DNA from: Platerodrilus igneus
Lineage: Eukaryota; Arthropoda; Insecta; Coleoptera; Lycidae
Length of the DNA: 64,000 nucleotides
Assembly (NCBI GenBank): GCA_036346225.1
Contig: JARFIW010000884.1
Location: 4,512,501 to 4,576,500, forward strand
Direction of reading: 5' to 3'
Positions 47,443 to 57,644 of this stretch are shown in pieces. Position numbers and translations under genes: made by a program. A model generated the notes under the pieces. The model searched no databases and had not been told where the DNA came from. It saw nothing but the letters and a program-made list of their open reading frames with translations. The first letter of the stretch is position 1. Every line of letters starts with the position of its first letter.

Positions 47443-47974
47443 AAGGTAGGAAATGATGGTTGGTATAGATTAGGTTCGGCTGTAACCATATTCACGTGGA
47501 TTGTGAGTCCCGGCGAGTCAGACCATAAGAAAGGCGTATGCCTAAAGCTGTACTTCGTCACATGTGGACAAAATGTGATGAGGCGAATTAATTCTGAATG
47601 GACACAAAAAAGGAATGCGCTGTATTTCACTATATTTATAATTTGAATAAGGGGCGCTATACTTGCGACCACGTCCTCAATGCTTCACCCGAAGGTACTA
47701 CATTGGGTTTAAACGCGAAAATAAACGTGCTTCAAATGTAATTTAACTTCAAAATTAATCGATCCTAAATAAAAATCTAACAAACTGAAACAAAATTTAA
47801 AATAGGGTTTAAATATGTATCCCACTATACCTGGTTGGTATCGTAAGGCGAGAGTATCTGGATAGTTGACAGATAACTGCTGATGGAAGATAAGGATGGG
47901 ACAGCGGACAGCTGAGCTCAGGTACCTTAGGGTTGCCATTTCCGTACATGTTAAGGAACTAACATGCCACTGAG
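47443..47974. other. Flank of the 9.66-kb element, no gene seen
   Basis: Short sequence between the SINE and the Polinton-derived insertion. Apart from the SINE scrap nothing is recognisable. Confidence 0.5.
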
Positions 47975-47980
47975 GTGTAT
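47975..47980. repeat. Target site duplication, left (GTGTAT)
   Basis: GTGTAT directly precedes AGTAGATGG at 47,981. The same six bases directly follow CCATCTACT at 57,639-57,644. A 6-bp duplication is the Polinton/Maverick integrase signature. Confidence 0.9.
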
Positions 47981-49235
47981 AGTAGATGGTTATTGGCAAA
48001 ACCAGCACCACATTTCCTCCAGCATCCACATTTCCTCAAACATCTGGACCAAAAAGTTTTCTTCGACTAACCATTTTTCATCTTTCGAGATAAACCTATC
48101 TTGTTTGGTATCAATTAATATTAGAATTTTCTCAGCTACCCGAATCTCTTTAAATTTTTTAGATAGCATCACCTTCCAGAGAGCTACCCTCATTTTAAGA
48201 TTTTTTTACCATTAACATTCTGAACCAAATAGCTTTCTTCGTCTAACCATTGCATCTTTCGAGATAAACCTATCCTGTTTGGTATCAATTAATATTAGAA
48301 TTTTCTCAGCTACCCGAATCTCTAGGAATTTTTTAGATAGCATCATCCTCCAGAGAGCTACCCTGATTTTAAGATTTCTTACCTGTAGCGACTTTTGAGC
48401 GTTCTTATAAATTTTGGATACATGCGATACATTAAATTAGTCTAAAATTTTACGCAAAATCCGAATCTGTAAATAGATTTGCAATAAGACCACGCCCTGC
48501 AAAATTACACACATACTTTCTGCGAGATAAATCTTTCTCCACACTTCCACCCACGAGAAAAATGTACATTGTTTGGTATCAATTAATTTTAGAATTTTGT
48601 CAGCTATCCGAATTTCTAGGAATTTTTAAGATAGCTCCATTTCTCAGGGAGCTACCCGAATTTTAAGATTTTTTTTATCAATGTCGATTTCTAATCAGCT
48701 ATCCTTTTTAATATCTACAATCCTTTAACCAAACACGTAGCAGTATTAACATAAATAAATTAAGCACGCAAAAATTTAATAATTTATCTTATCCGATTTA
48801 CAGTTTAATAAACTAATTACAATTTTTACAAAGTATAATATTTATCTTCTTCGTTTAACCAAATCCAAGCAGGTTAAAGTAACCTGTAACAAAAAATAGA
48901 AATTAATGTGTTATTTAAAAAAGACCTATAACAAAAAGAGATTAATGTAAAAAAGAGGAGACTTGTTTTCGGTCAATAAGACATATTGTTGTTTATCTAA
49001 CAATATGAGAATAATGTAAAAACATTCCAATGTAATGTGTTTTAAATATATAAATGGGAAGGTCGACTTTGGCGTAATCATCGCTCCGAATTACATGTGA
49101 AAGCTGTATATAATTTCTTTTTAAAAGTGTATATCTTCTCCAAACAAATACGGTTATTACAGTAGGAAAGTACGCTAAATGCGAGTCAATTAATAGCAAT
49201 TTAATATTGCTTACTGACCTACCTTAATTAGGTTG

Positions 49236-50030
49236 CTGTACTATTAGGAATGATGTACTTTTTGTTATCCTCGCCCGACAAACTGATTTTATTAATTAAT
49301 TGGGTATAAAGTTGGTGTTTACATGGTTTCGTTTAAGACCTCGTACATATTTTCCGGATTACTAGAAGACGTTATAACCATACTTTTTGTGTTAAGGGAT
49401 TTCACATCGGTAGTCTCATCTCCCATGTTGGTGTAAACGCCGTAGAGTTCGCAATCGACTTTTATTGCTGTATGTTGTATTCTTTTTAGTAAGTAATCGA
49501 ATAAATCGTTCCTCCTGCTTCCAAAAAAACTCGGACACTCCATCGCCGACACGGGCATTCTTTATGCGATAGCTAGCCATACGGTTGTTAAACGCTGTGC
49601 TATCCATTTCTATACCATCGTCGTTAGTAGCGGTAACTGATGCATTTTTTATGTTTGTTGCTCCGTAGATGACCAGGGTATGCAGACTTTAACACCTCCA
49701 TGTCGCACACTTTACACATAATTCGTGGTTGTTTCGTACAAGACCCTTTAACAGCCGGCGAAGCTGAACGTTTACTGCTAAATGACATACCGTGCTGTTT
49801 TTCCTTGTGTCGCTGTAAGCTATTCTTGTAAACGCGATACTGCAAGACCCACAGTTTAAGTACTTTGCTGCCGACGGATATATAAGCTTAACCGTGGACG
49901 ATGTTACACCACGACATTTGTTCTGGTGCCGTTTGAGAGCATCCTTCCTGATAAAGTAGACGTGACAGGGCTCGCATTTAAAAACGTTTAGTACAAAACA
50001 AAATCCGCACTATAAGACTTTGGTTAAACT
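49236..50030 (-). pseudogene. PolB N-terminal stub plus tail, left arm
   Basis: Mirror image of the stub at 55,815-56,568. C2H2-type finger blocks (KNSLQRHKEKQH, MCKVCDMEVLKSAYPGHL) occupy 49,845-49,624. They are followed by FNNRMASYRIKNA (from 49,595) and, after a small frameshift near 49,490, KSFNTKSMVITSSSNPE (about 49,410-49,360). The detached tail LINKISLSGED lies at about 49,300. The frameshift position differs from the right arm, so each arm has decayed separately. Confidence 0.8.
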
Positions 50031-50161
50031 TGTAATCGAACTAACTTATAACTAAAAAGCTTACTCTAGTGTACCTGATTTATGTTCCTTATAGAATGCA
50101 TACCAAAGGTTACCGAAGACGACCGAACGATGTTGAGGATTCAGCGGAGAACTAAATGACG

Positions 50162-50269
50162 TCATAATTCTTGCTGCTCGTCCAATACATTTAGCGCCAA
50201 TGCATGCACCTGGTTCGCATCGTCGATGGTGCGAATGCCGTTAGTAGAAACATCGGAAACGTCTTCCAT
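50162..50269 (-). CDS. 35-residue acidic peptide, left arm
   Basis: ATG-to-stop frame of 35 codons starting MEDVSDVSTNGIRTIDD and ending EQQEL, read toward the PolB stub. The right arm has the same frame intact with one residue different. Preservation of such a short frame in both arms is weak evidence for coding, since the arms are highly similar overall. It may be a leftover first exon or N-terminus. Confidence 0.3.
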   Translation of the reverse strand: MEDVSDVSTNGIRTIDDANQVHALALNVLDEQQEL

Positions 50270-51080
50270 GTTATACGGATCGCATGCATATTAAAAATCC
50301 AAAAGGGTGATAACACACGTACACAAATTGTGTGCAAGTCGCGCTGCAGAAGATGCAGTGCTACTATAAACAAAAACTTAATAAAAACACTTTAAACCAT
50401 TACTAAGGAAATACCAACTTGTTGTCTACAGGATACTTACTAATAAACAATTTAATTTTAAAAAACTTCTATGTTATATTTTCGGAAATGCCAGACTTGA
50501 ATATTTTCTTTGGAAACAATCGAAGTTTGCCGAAGACACTCGAAGAGTGCACAAACGCGGTCGCTAAACCAATTAGCATTAATACCAAGTATTCCGTACT
50601 TTCGTAGGTTGTTCATTTCCTAGAACCAAATCTTCCGCATAGCGGTCGGTATCACGTAATTATTTCTAGAACCGGTAAGTACTCGATATCGCCCAAATAG
50701 AGAATTAGATGCTCGATGTCTGTCAACTTCCGATTCCCTCGTAAAAAGTAGAAAAAAACTCGGTCAATCATCCATCTAACTTATACTTTGACTCACCCCC
50801 GTTCTGATAATTTACAAACATTTTTCAAACGACAATGGGCTGAGAATTTTTAAACCTCCGAGGGATCTTTAAGTCGTGATCAATTACACATCCGAGCTAC
50901 ACGTAAACTAACATATTTTGTAGCAACTGTGCACTGTATAATACATGCATATCCCTCCTCTGCGCTACTGCTATTCTTGTAGTTGCTTGAAAAAGTCAGT
51001 CGCCCTTTTTACTGCTAGGACCGCTAAAAGGCACCATTCCATACTTTCTTTATAAGTGTAGCACATCGCACACAAATAAG

Positions 51081-53145
51081 TTCGACCGATTTGTTTCCGC
51101 TAGGCATGGTGTTAAAGCTAAGCTTCCGTTTTCTCTGGAAAGCACTAACAAGATGGGCCAGAGAGTAAAAGAAATTATCGGAAAAAAAGACCTCGAATGC
51201 ATTAATAAAAAATTCCAAAATCCTATATGTGTTCCATACAAAGTGGAACTAGCAGATGTTAAGTTGGAAACTTTATTGGAGGAACTACCAGATATATTAG
51301 ACGACCTCGAAAAAGATTATTTCTATCTTTTTCACATGGATGTAACCCAAGATTTTGCGGGCATATTTAGCAAGATGGAGATGTGTAATTATTTAACTAC
51401 AAACCATAACTTTTGCTATAAGGGAGAATACGAGGAAAAGTGTAATATTATAGTTGACAACGATAAAACTGTGGGAATTGATAGTTTAACATGGCTAACA
51501 ACCAATGCAAGAATTAAGATATACAACAAATTTGTGTGTCAGATAACAAGTCCTGGTGTTAATAAACAACTTGGCAATCATATACTAGATTTTTTACGTT
51601 GTCCAGATGTACGTTTAAAGGAAACATTTGCGTCTACTTTGGCCAAAGAACATGGTATTACGCGATTGGAAGCGACAATATACAACTGTGCAATTGGAAG
51701 CTATGTCAGTGCGGTACGGGTGTATAATCCCTTAAAAGACTGTTTAACGTTATTGGAAGATAGTAAGTTATACTTCCTAAATGCGCCAATGTACTCGGTA
51801 CCACTTGCCAAAATGTGGAGTAAGCTTTCGGACAAGTTACAAAATAGCTGCTGTTTAGTGTTTAATAACCTACTACAGTACGTGTATTGGGGGAATGGTA
51901 ATACAAAGAAATTGACGGGCTTGCAGATTAAGTTGTCCGAAAAACCAAAGAAAAGGGAAAAATTGATAAAGTATGTGCTTTCGGCTTTTAGTTTTAACTA
52001 TTTACCTGTCAATTATTTCGAGATAGTAGAGGAGGAAGACAGCCCAGATAAAATAAAAAACCTTACACAAGTGCTACATTAAAGCAGGTAATACATATTT
52101 TACACAATCTGCAACACCATATTCTACAATTCCAAAAGAAATAGTCATTTCGGAATTGGGATTGATAAATACACCTAACATTCGCCCAGAGGTTGTACGA
52201 CCACGCGTAAATATTGGTAGAAAACTCTATCCGTTTACGCTAAAGGAAATTGTCCCATTATGCATACCATACACTGTAAGTGGAAGGAAAAGACAACTGG
52301 AATTAGAGGAAATGGATGCAAAAAGGCGAAAATTGGACTACATGGAAAACACTGCGACAATACGCGAACAATACAAAGATGTGTTAGACAAAGAACATCT
52401 TATTAGAGAAAATGAGGAAGAATTAAAAGATTATTTTATGTGCCGATGGAGTGACTTAAATACATCTGGGTTCTACAAGCTGTATGCATTTGCGGTTAGT
52501 AAGAAAGACTCTTTTAGTTATGTAGGCGTTCTTGCGGAAAAGGATGGTACTAAATCCGTATACTTTCTAAAAGGTTATTCTAAAACCGTATTCATCAAAA
52601 TGGCAGATATCAAAGACGAACTAAGGAATGCGGGTTTCGTAACCTTGGCGTACACCACACGTAAAGGGGTTCCGCTAAACATTGCATATTTGCCTAGTAA
52701 AGAACCTTTTGGATCATTTAAAACCGAGGGTCTTACAACCTATAACAACCATATATTCCCAAAAGTGGTGGACATGCAACTACGCAACAGTGTGTGGGAG
52801 AATAAGGATTTCCTCCAATACCGACAGAAAGAAGTTGATCAAGCTAACAAGATACGTATGCAGGATATAGTGGGAAAGCTGCAATTAAATGATTGTCACA
52901 AGCTGCAAGAATTACACGAAGGAATAGATCTGGTTGTCGGTGGAATCAAAGACTTTAAATATAGAGGCAAACTTCGGTACATTTTACAATTCGAAAACCT
53001 AGACGGTCTCTATGTATCAAACTATTGGCTAGAAAAGGAGATAGAAGACTTGGGTGTCGATTTAAATTTTAAGCTGCGAATAAAATTAGATAAAATTAAA
53101 ACCACTCCAAACAAACATAAAGAAAGGACTGTCTTCTGTGTATAA
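51081..53145 (+). pseudogene. Rep-like orphan gene, best copy, one frameshift
   Basis: Two long frames (Met at 51,153 to 52,082; continuing to 53,145) are one gene split by an extra A in the run at 52,055-52,060. The homologous site in copy 1 keeps frame. Joined length would be ~660 residues from that Met, and the frame stays open upstream to the arm junction. Motifs: HMDVTQD (residues 61-67), RIKIYNKF (120-127), HGITRLEATIYN (167-178), YVYWGNGNTKK (243-253). The order hDhTxD, (R)h(I)YNK, hTRLEhxhY resembles Rep_trans/phage-RstA rolling-circle initiators, which is inference by eye. A basic stretch (KRRKLDYM) and a C-terminal region with alternating beta-like strands (LRYILQFENLDGLYV) follow. 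It is not a canonical Polinton gene. Function is unknown; a DNA-replication role is plausible. Confidence 0.75.
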
Positions 53146-53317
53146 CTTTGTATTAAAATTAAGTTTAAATGACTCCATGCTTGGTATTAAATATTTTTAA
53201 ATTTGTTATGTATAATGTCAGAATAAACATTTTATAATAGTATATAACATTGTTCTTTATTTATAAAAGGCTGTGACGTTACCCCAAAATAGCAGTTGCA
53301 CAGAGAGGGTTGCGCAT

Positions 53318-53410
53318 AGACAGTGCGCATGGGCAGGGGTGCGAACGCGCAGGGGTGCGCATGGGCAGGGGTGTGCATGCGCAGGGGTGCTCATAAGCTG
53401 GGATGTGTCT
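53318..53410. repeat. G-rich 16-bp minisatellite
   Basis: Four to five units of GCGCATGGGCAGGGGT with variants (GCGAACGCGCAGGGGT, GTGCATGCGCAGGGGT), 170 bp after the Rep-like stop codon. The unit order differs from copy 1 at 12,160, so the array has turned over since the copies split. Confidence 0.85.
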
Positions 53411-53499
53411 GGGCGTACACGAGGGAAGCGGATGTTAACAGTCACCAAGCATCCAATTCTTTATTTGGATGGTATCGAGTACTTGCCTGCGTATGTATC

Positions 53500-53630
53500 C
53501 CGAGTAAAAAATACGATTTGTACACGCAACTTATTAATAAAATTAGTTTATCGAGGGAAGATGACAAAAGGTATATCATTCCTAATAGTACAACAATCTA
53601 CGCATGGAGGCATAAAGATATAAGATAGTT
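53500..53630 (+). pseudogene. Polinton PolB C-terminal tail
   Basis: The frame includes KKYDLYTQLINKISLSRE, then DDKRYIIPNST, then WRHKDIR (53,505-53,628). This is the terminal PolB block (…DDKRYIIPGxTxTxxWGHKDI) detached from the polymerase. In the ~70 bp before it lies a word, AATTCTTTATTTGGATGGTA, that is repeated in diverged form at 55,085. Confidence 0.78.
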
Positions 53631-54034
53631 GTTTATATTTGTATAGATTTTGTAAATCTATTGTGTATATTAGTTTTAAGATTCCATAATTTTTAAGTTC
53701 CTCGCCCACCTTCCAAATCCTTCCTGCTTCTATCCTGGTTGACAGAGTATACGTGTTATCTCCACGCGGTGTTCGCGGAACACAGCGGTTTTAGATTTCT
53801 AGGGGAATGGTTGGTTATGGTATATGTCTTGCGTAGCAAAAAAAGGTTCTAAAGATGGTGTTAAATAAAGATGAGCAAAAATTAGAGGTTTGGGGTCTTT
53901 AAAACGCATAACTTTGTATGGGGTGGTCCTATTTAAAATCTATTTACAGATTTGGGGTCCCTAGAAAAATTTAATATTAGTTGATACCTAGCAAAATATA
54001 TTTATCTTAAAAGAGTGACTACCCCGCGTATAAT

Positions 54035-54305
54035 AAATACAATATAACACTTGTCAACAAAAAAGTTGTAGGGAAATTTAAAGACGTATTTAATGGGGGT
54101 CCAGTATTATAATTTGTTGGTAGTAATGTTAAGTCCTACTGTATTGTAGGCGAGAAAGATACGATTAAAAAGATTAAAGGGGTCTCACGAAGTGTAGTTA
54201 AGTATAACCGAGGGTCTTACAACCTATAACGAGCATATATTCCCAAAAGGGGTGGACATGCAGCTACGCAACAGTGCGTGGGAGAATAAGAATTCTCTCT
54301 AATAA
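54035..54305 (+). pseudogene. PolB C-terminal fragment joined to a duplicated Rep-like segment
   Basis: LVNKKVVGKFKD, then FVGSNVKSYCIVGEKDTIKK and KGVSRSVVK (54,050-54,202), match the Polinton PolB C-terminal domain. At about 54,205 the sequence jumps straight into GAGGGTCTTACAACCTATAA, a repeat of the Rep-like gene segment at 52,727-52,820. The AGCGA site used by the SINE in copy 1 is empty here. Confidence 0.72.
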
Positions 54306-55523
54306 GAAATTAAAGTTTCCATGTACGTAGCACCAGTCATTGGGAAATGGTAGAAATGTGGAAACTATAAAGGCGATTATTAATTGTGGTTTAGAAAAAT
54401 AATAGTTTTCGTGGACTAAATGAAATAGCTTAGACTGGTTAATGTATATGGTTACATACTCTCGTACACATCCACAAACATCTGTTTACGTCCACAATGG
54501 CGATACCGGTAGTTTTTGTTTAACAAATAGTAGGAAAGATACGTCAGGTGTTAGTGTGCGGAAGCTCATAGGATCGTTGGATTCAAAAAGAACGGTGCGG
54601 CGGGATGTATGATGGTCTCCGTTAGAATAATCGAAAGTGGTTAATCGATCGTATTAGATGTTTAAATAAGCGAAAGTGTAAAAGCCTACATAAACAAAAT
54701 TTAATTATCCGACAAAAAAGTGTGCGATGTGCTACACTTATAAAGAAAGTATGGAATGGTGCCTTTTAGCGGTCCTAACAGTAAAAAGGGCGACTGACTT
54801 TTTCAAGCAACTACAAGAATAGCAGTAGCGCAGTAGAGGGATATGCATGAATTATAGAGTGCACAGTTGCTACAAAATATGTTAGTTTACGTGTAGCTCG
54901 GATGTGTAATTGATCACGACTTAAAGATCCCTCGGAGGTTTAAAAATTCTCAGCCCATTGTCGTTTGAAAAATGTTTGTAAATCATCAGAACGGGGGTGA
55001 GTCGAAGTATAAGTCAGATGGATGATTGACCGAGTTTTTTCTACTTTTTACGAGGGAATCGGAAGTTGACAGACATCGAGCATCTAATTCTCTATTTGGG
55101 CGATATCGAGTACTTACCGGTTCTAGAAGTAATTACGTGATACCGACCGCTATGCGGAAGATTTGGTTCTAGGAAATGAACAACCTACGAAAGTACGGAA
55201 TACATGGTATTAATGCTAATTGGGTTAGCGACCGCGTTTGTGCACTCTTTGAGTGTCTTCGGCAATCTTCGATTGTTTCCAAAGAAAATATTCAAGTCTG
55301 GCATTTCCGAAAATATAACGTAGAAGTTTTTTTAAATTAAATTGTTTTATTAGTAAGTATCCTGTAGACAACAAGTTGGTATTTCGTTAGTAATGGTTTA
55401 AAGTGTTTTTATTAAGTTTTTGTTTATAGTAGCACTGCATCTTCTACAGCGCGACTTGCACACAATTTGTGTGCGTGTGCTATCACCCTTTTGGATTTTT
55501 AATATGCATGCGATCCGTATAAC

Positions 55524-55631
55524 ATGGAAGACGTTTCCGATGTTTCTACTAACGGCATTCGCACCATCGACGATGCGAACCAGGTGCATGCATTGGCGCT
55601 AAATGTATTGGACGAGCAGCAAGGATTATGA
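55524..55631 (+). CDS. 35-residue acidic peptide, right arm
   Basis: Same frame as in the left arm (MEDVSDVSTNGIRTIDD...EQQGL), lying ~185 bp upstream of the first PolB zinc finger on the same strand. Its stop codon overlaps TATGACGTCAT, a perfect CRE/ATF-type palindrome TGACGTCA that is also intact in the left arm. No domain recognised. It could be the remnant of a PolB 5' exon. Confidence 0.3.
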   Translation: MEDVSDVSTNGIRTIDDANQVHALALNVLDEQQGL

Positions 55632-55814
55632 CGTCATTTAGTTCCCCGCTGAATCCTCAACATCGTTCGGTCGTCTTCGGTAACCTTCGGTATGCATTCT
55701 ATAAGGAACATAAATCAGGTACGCTAGAGTAAGCTTTTTAGTTATAAGTTAGTTCGATTACAAGTTTAACCAAAGTCTTATAGTGCGGATTTTGTTTTGT
55801 ACTAAACGTTTTTA

Positions 55815-56568
55815 AATGCGAGCCCTGTCACGTCTACTTTATCAGGAGGGATGCTCTCAAACGGCACCAGAACAAATCTCGTGGTGTAACATCGTCCACG
55901 GTTAAGCTTATACATCCGTCGCCAGCAAAGTACTTAAACTGTGGGTGTTGCAGTATCGCTTTTACAAGAATAGCTTACAGCGACACAAAGAAAAACAGCA
56001 CGGTATGTCATTAAGCAGTAAACGTTCAGCTCCGCCGGCTGTTAAAGGGTCTTGTACGAAACAACCACGAATTATGTGTAAAGTGTGCGACATGGAGGTG
56101 TTAAAGTCTGCATACCCTGGTCATCTGCGGAGAAACAAACATAAAAAATGCATCAGTTACCGCTACTAACGACGATGGTGTAGAAATGGATAGCACAGCG
56201 TTTAACAACCGTATGGCTAGCTATCGCATAAAGAATGCCTGTGTCGGCGATGGAATGTCCGAGTTTTTTTGGAAGCAGAAGGAACGATTTATTCGATTAC
56301 TTACTAAAAAAAGAATACAACATACAGCAATAAAAGTCGATTGCGAACTCTACGGCGTTTACACCAACATGGGAGAAGAGACTACCGATGTGAAATCCTT
56401 TAACACAAAAAGTATGGTTATAACGTCTTCTAGTAATCCGGAAAATATGCACGAGGTCTTAAACGAAACCATGTAAACACCAACTTTATACCCAATTAAT
56501 TAATAAAATCAGTTTGTCGGGCGAGGACAACAAAAAGTACATCATTCCTAATAGTACAGCAACCTAAT
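55815..56568 (+). pseudogene. PolB N-terminal stub plus tail, right arm
   Basis: Finger 1: FKCEPCHVYFIRRDALKRHQ (55,814-55,873, C-x2-C-x12-H). Finger 2 is split by a frameshift (Cys pair then KNSLQRHKEKQH, 55,940-55,998). Finger 3: MCKVCDMEVLKSAYPGHLRR (56,074-56,133). Then the PolB N-terminal domain FNNRMASYRIKNA to FNTKSMVITSSSN (56,201-56,440), as in arthropod Polinton PolB where SFNTK precedes the exonuclease. It stops at 56,476, then YTQLINKISLSGEDNKKYII (56,483-56,542) resumes from the extreme C-terminus. The exonuclease and polymerase (~900 residues) are deleted. Confidence 0.85.
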
Positions 56569-57638
56569 TAAGGTAGGTCAGTAAGCAATATTAAATTGCT
56601 ATTAATTGATTCGCATTTAGCGTACTTTCCTACTGTAATAACCGTATTTGTTTGGAGAAGATATACACTTTTAAAAAGAAATTATATACAGCTTTCACAT
56701 GTAATTCGGAGCGATGATTACGCCAAAGTCGACCTTCCCATTTATATATTTAAAACACATTACATTGGAATGTTTTTACATTATTCTCATATTGTTAGAT
56801 TAACAACAATATGTCTTATTGACCGAAAACACGTCTCCTCTTTTTTACATTAATCTCTTTTTGTTATAGGTCTTTTTTAAACAACACATTAATTTCTATT
56901 TTTTGTTACAGGTTACTTTAACCTGCTTGGATTTGGTTAAACGAAGAAGATAAATGTTATACTTTGTAAAAATTGTAATTAGTTTATTAAACTGTAAATC
57001 GGATAAAATAAATTATTAAATTTTTGCGTGCTTAATTTATTTATGCTAATACTGCTACGTGTTTGGTTAAAGGATTGTAGATATTAAAAAGGATAGCTGA
57101 TTAGAAATCGTCATTGATAAAAAAATCTTAAAATTCGGGTAGCTCCCTGGGGAATGGAGCTATCTTAAAAATTCCTAGAAATTCGGATAGCTGAGAAAAT
57201 TCTAATATTAATTGATACCAAGCAATGTACATTTATCTCGTGGGTGGAAGTGTGGAGAAAGATTTATCTCGCAGAAAGTATGTGTGTAATTTTGCAGGGC
57301 GTGGTCCTATTGCAAATCTATGTACAGATTCGGATTTTGCGTAAAATTTTAGATTAATTTGATGTATTACATGGTTAAAAAAATGTTTAAGGATTGTCAG
57401 AAATCGCAACAGGTAAAAAATCTTAAAGTGAGGGTAGCTCCCTGGGGGATGATGCTATCTAAAAAATTCCTAGAGATTCGGGTAGCTGAGAAAATTCTAA
57501 TATTAATTGATACCAAACAAGATAGGTTTATCTCGAAAGATGCATTAGTTAGTCGAAGAAAACTTTTTGGTCCAGATGTGTGAGGAAATGTGGATGCTGG
57601 AGGAAATGTGGTGCTGGTTTTGCCAATAACCATCTACT

Positions 57639-57644
57639 GTGTAT
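57639..57644. repeat. Target site duplication, right (GTGTAT)
   Basis: Matches 47,975-47,980. Confidence 0.9.

Larger units (their letters stand above)
47981..51073. repeat. Left inverted arm
   Basis: Reverse complement of 54,720-57,638 with few differences. It is about 174 bp longer, mainly because a unit of roughly 140-190 bp is tandemly repeated at about 48,060-48,370. That unit contains TTTCGAGATAAACCTATC and TAGATAGCATCA, and the right arm has one copy. The inner boundary is sharp: GTAGCACATCGCACAC, then AAATAAG. Confidence 0.93.
47981..57638. mobile_element. Polinton-derived non-autonomous element with 3-kb inverted arms
   Basis: 9,658 bp bounded by inverted termini AGTAGATGGTTATTGG and its complement, and by 6-bp direct repeats. 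Polintons have 6-bp target duplications and termini starting AG. Layout: left arm 47,981-51,073, unique centre 51,074-54,719, right arm 54,720-57,638. Each arm carries a stub of PolB (zinc fingers plus N-terminal domain joined to the last ~26 residues). The centre carries a nearly intact Rep-like gene and further PolB C-terminal scraps. Integrase, ATPase, protease and capsid genes are absent, so it must have been mobilised in trans. Confidence 0.88.
54720..57638. repeat. Right inverted arm
   Basis: Counterpart of the left arm, starting GTGTGCGATGTGCTAC and ending CCATCTACT. Within it AATATTAATTGATACCAA recurs at about 57,198 and 57,496, and related words occur in the central region (53,970) and in copy 1 (12,810). 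The arm is therefore itself built from older repeats. Confidence 0.93.

Noticed and set aside
50191..50395. 60- to 63-codon frames on both strands present in both arms
   Set aside because: They mirror each other across the inverted arms and overlap the better-placed 35-codon frame; no domain or start signal favours them.
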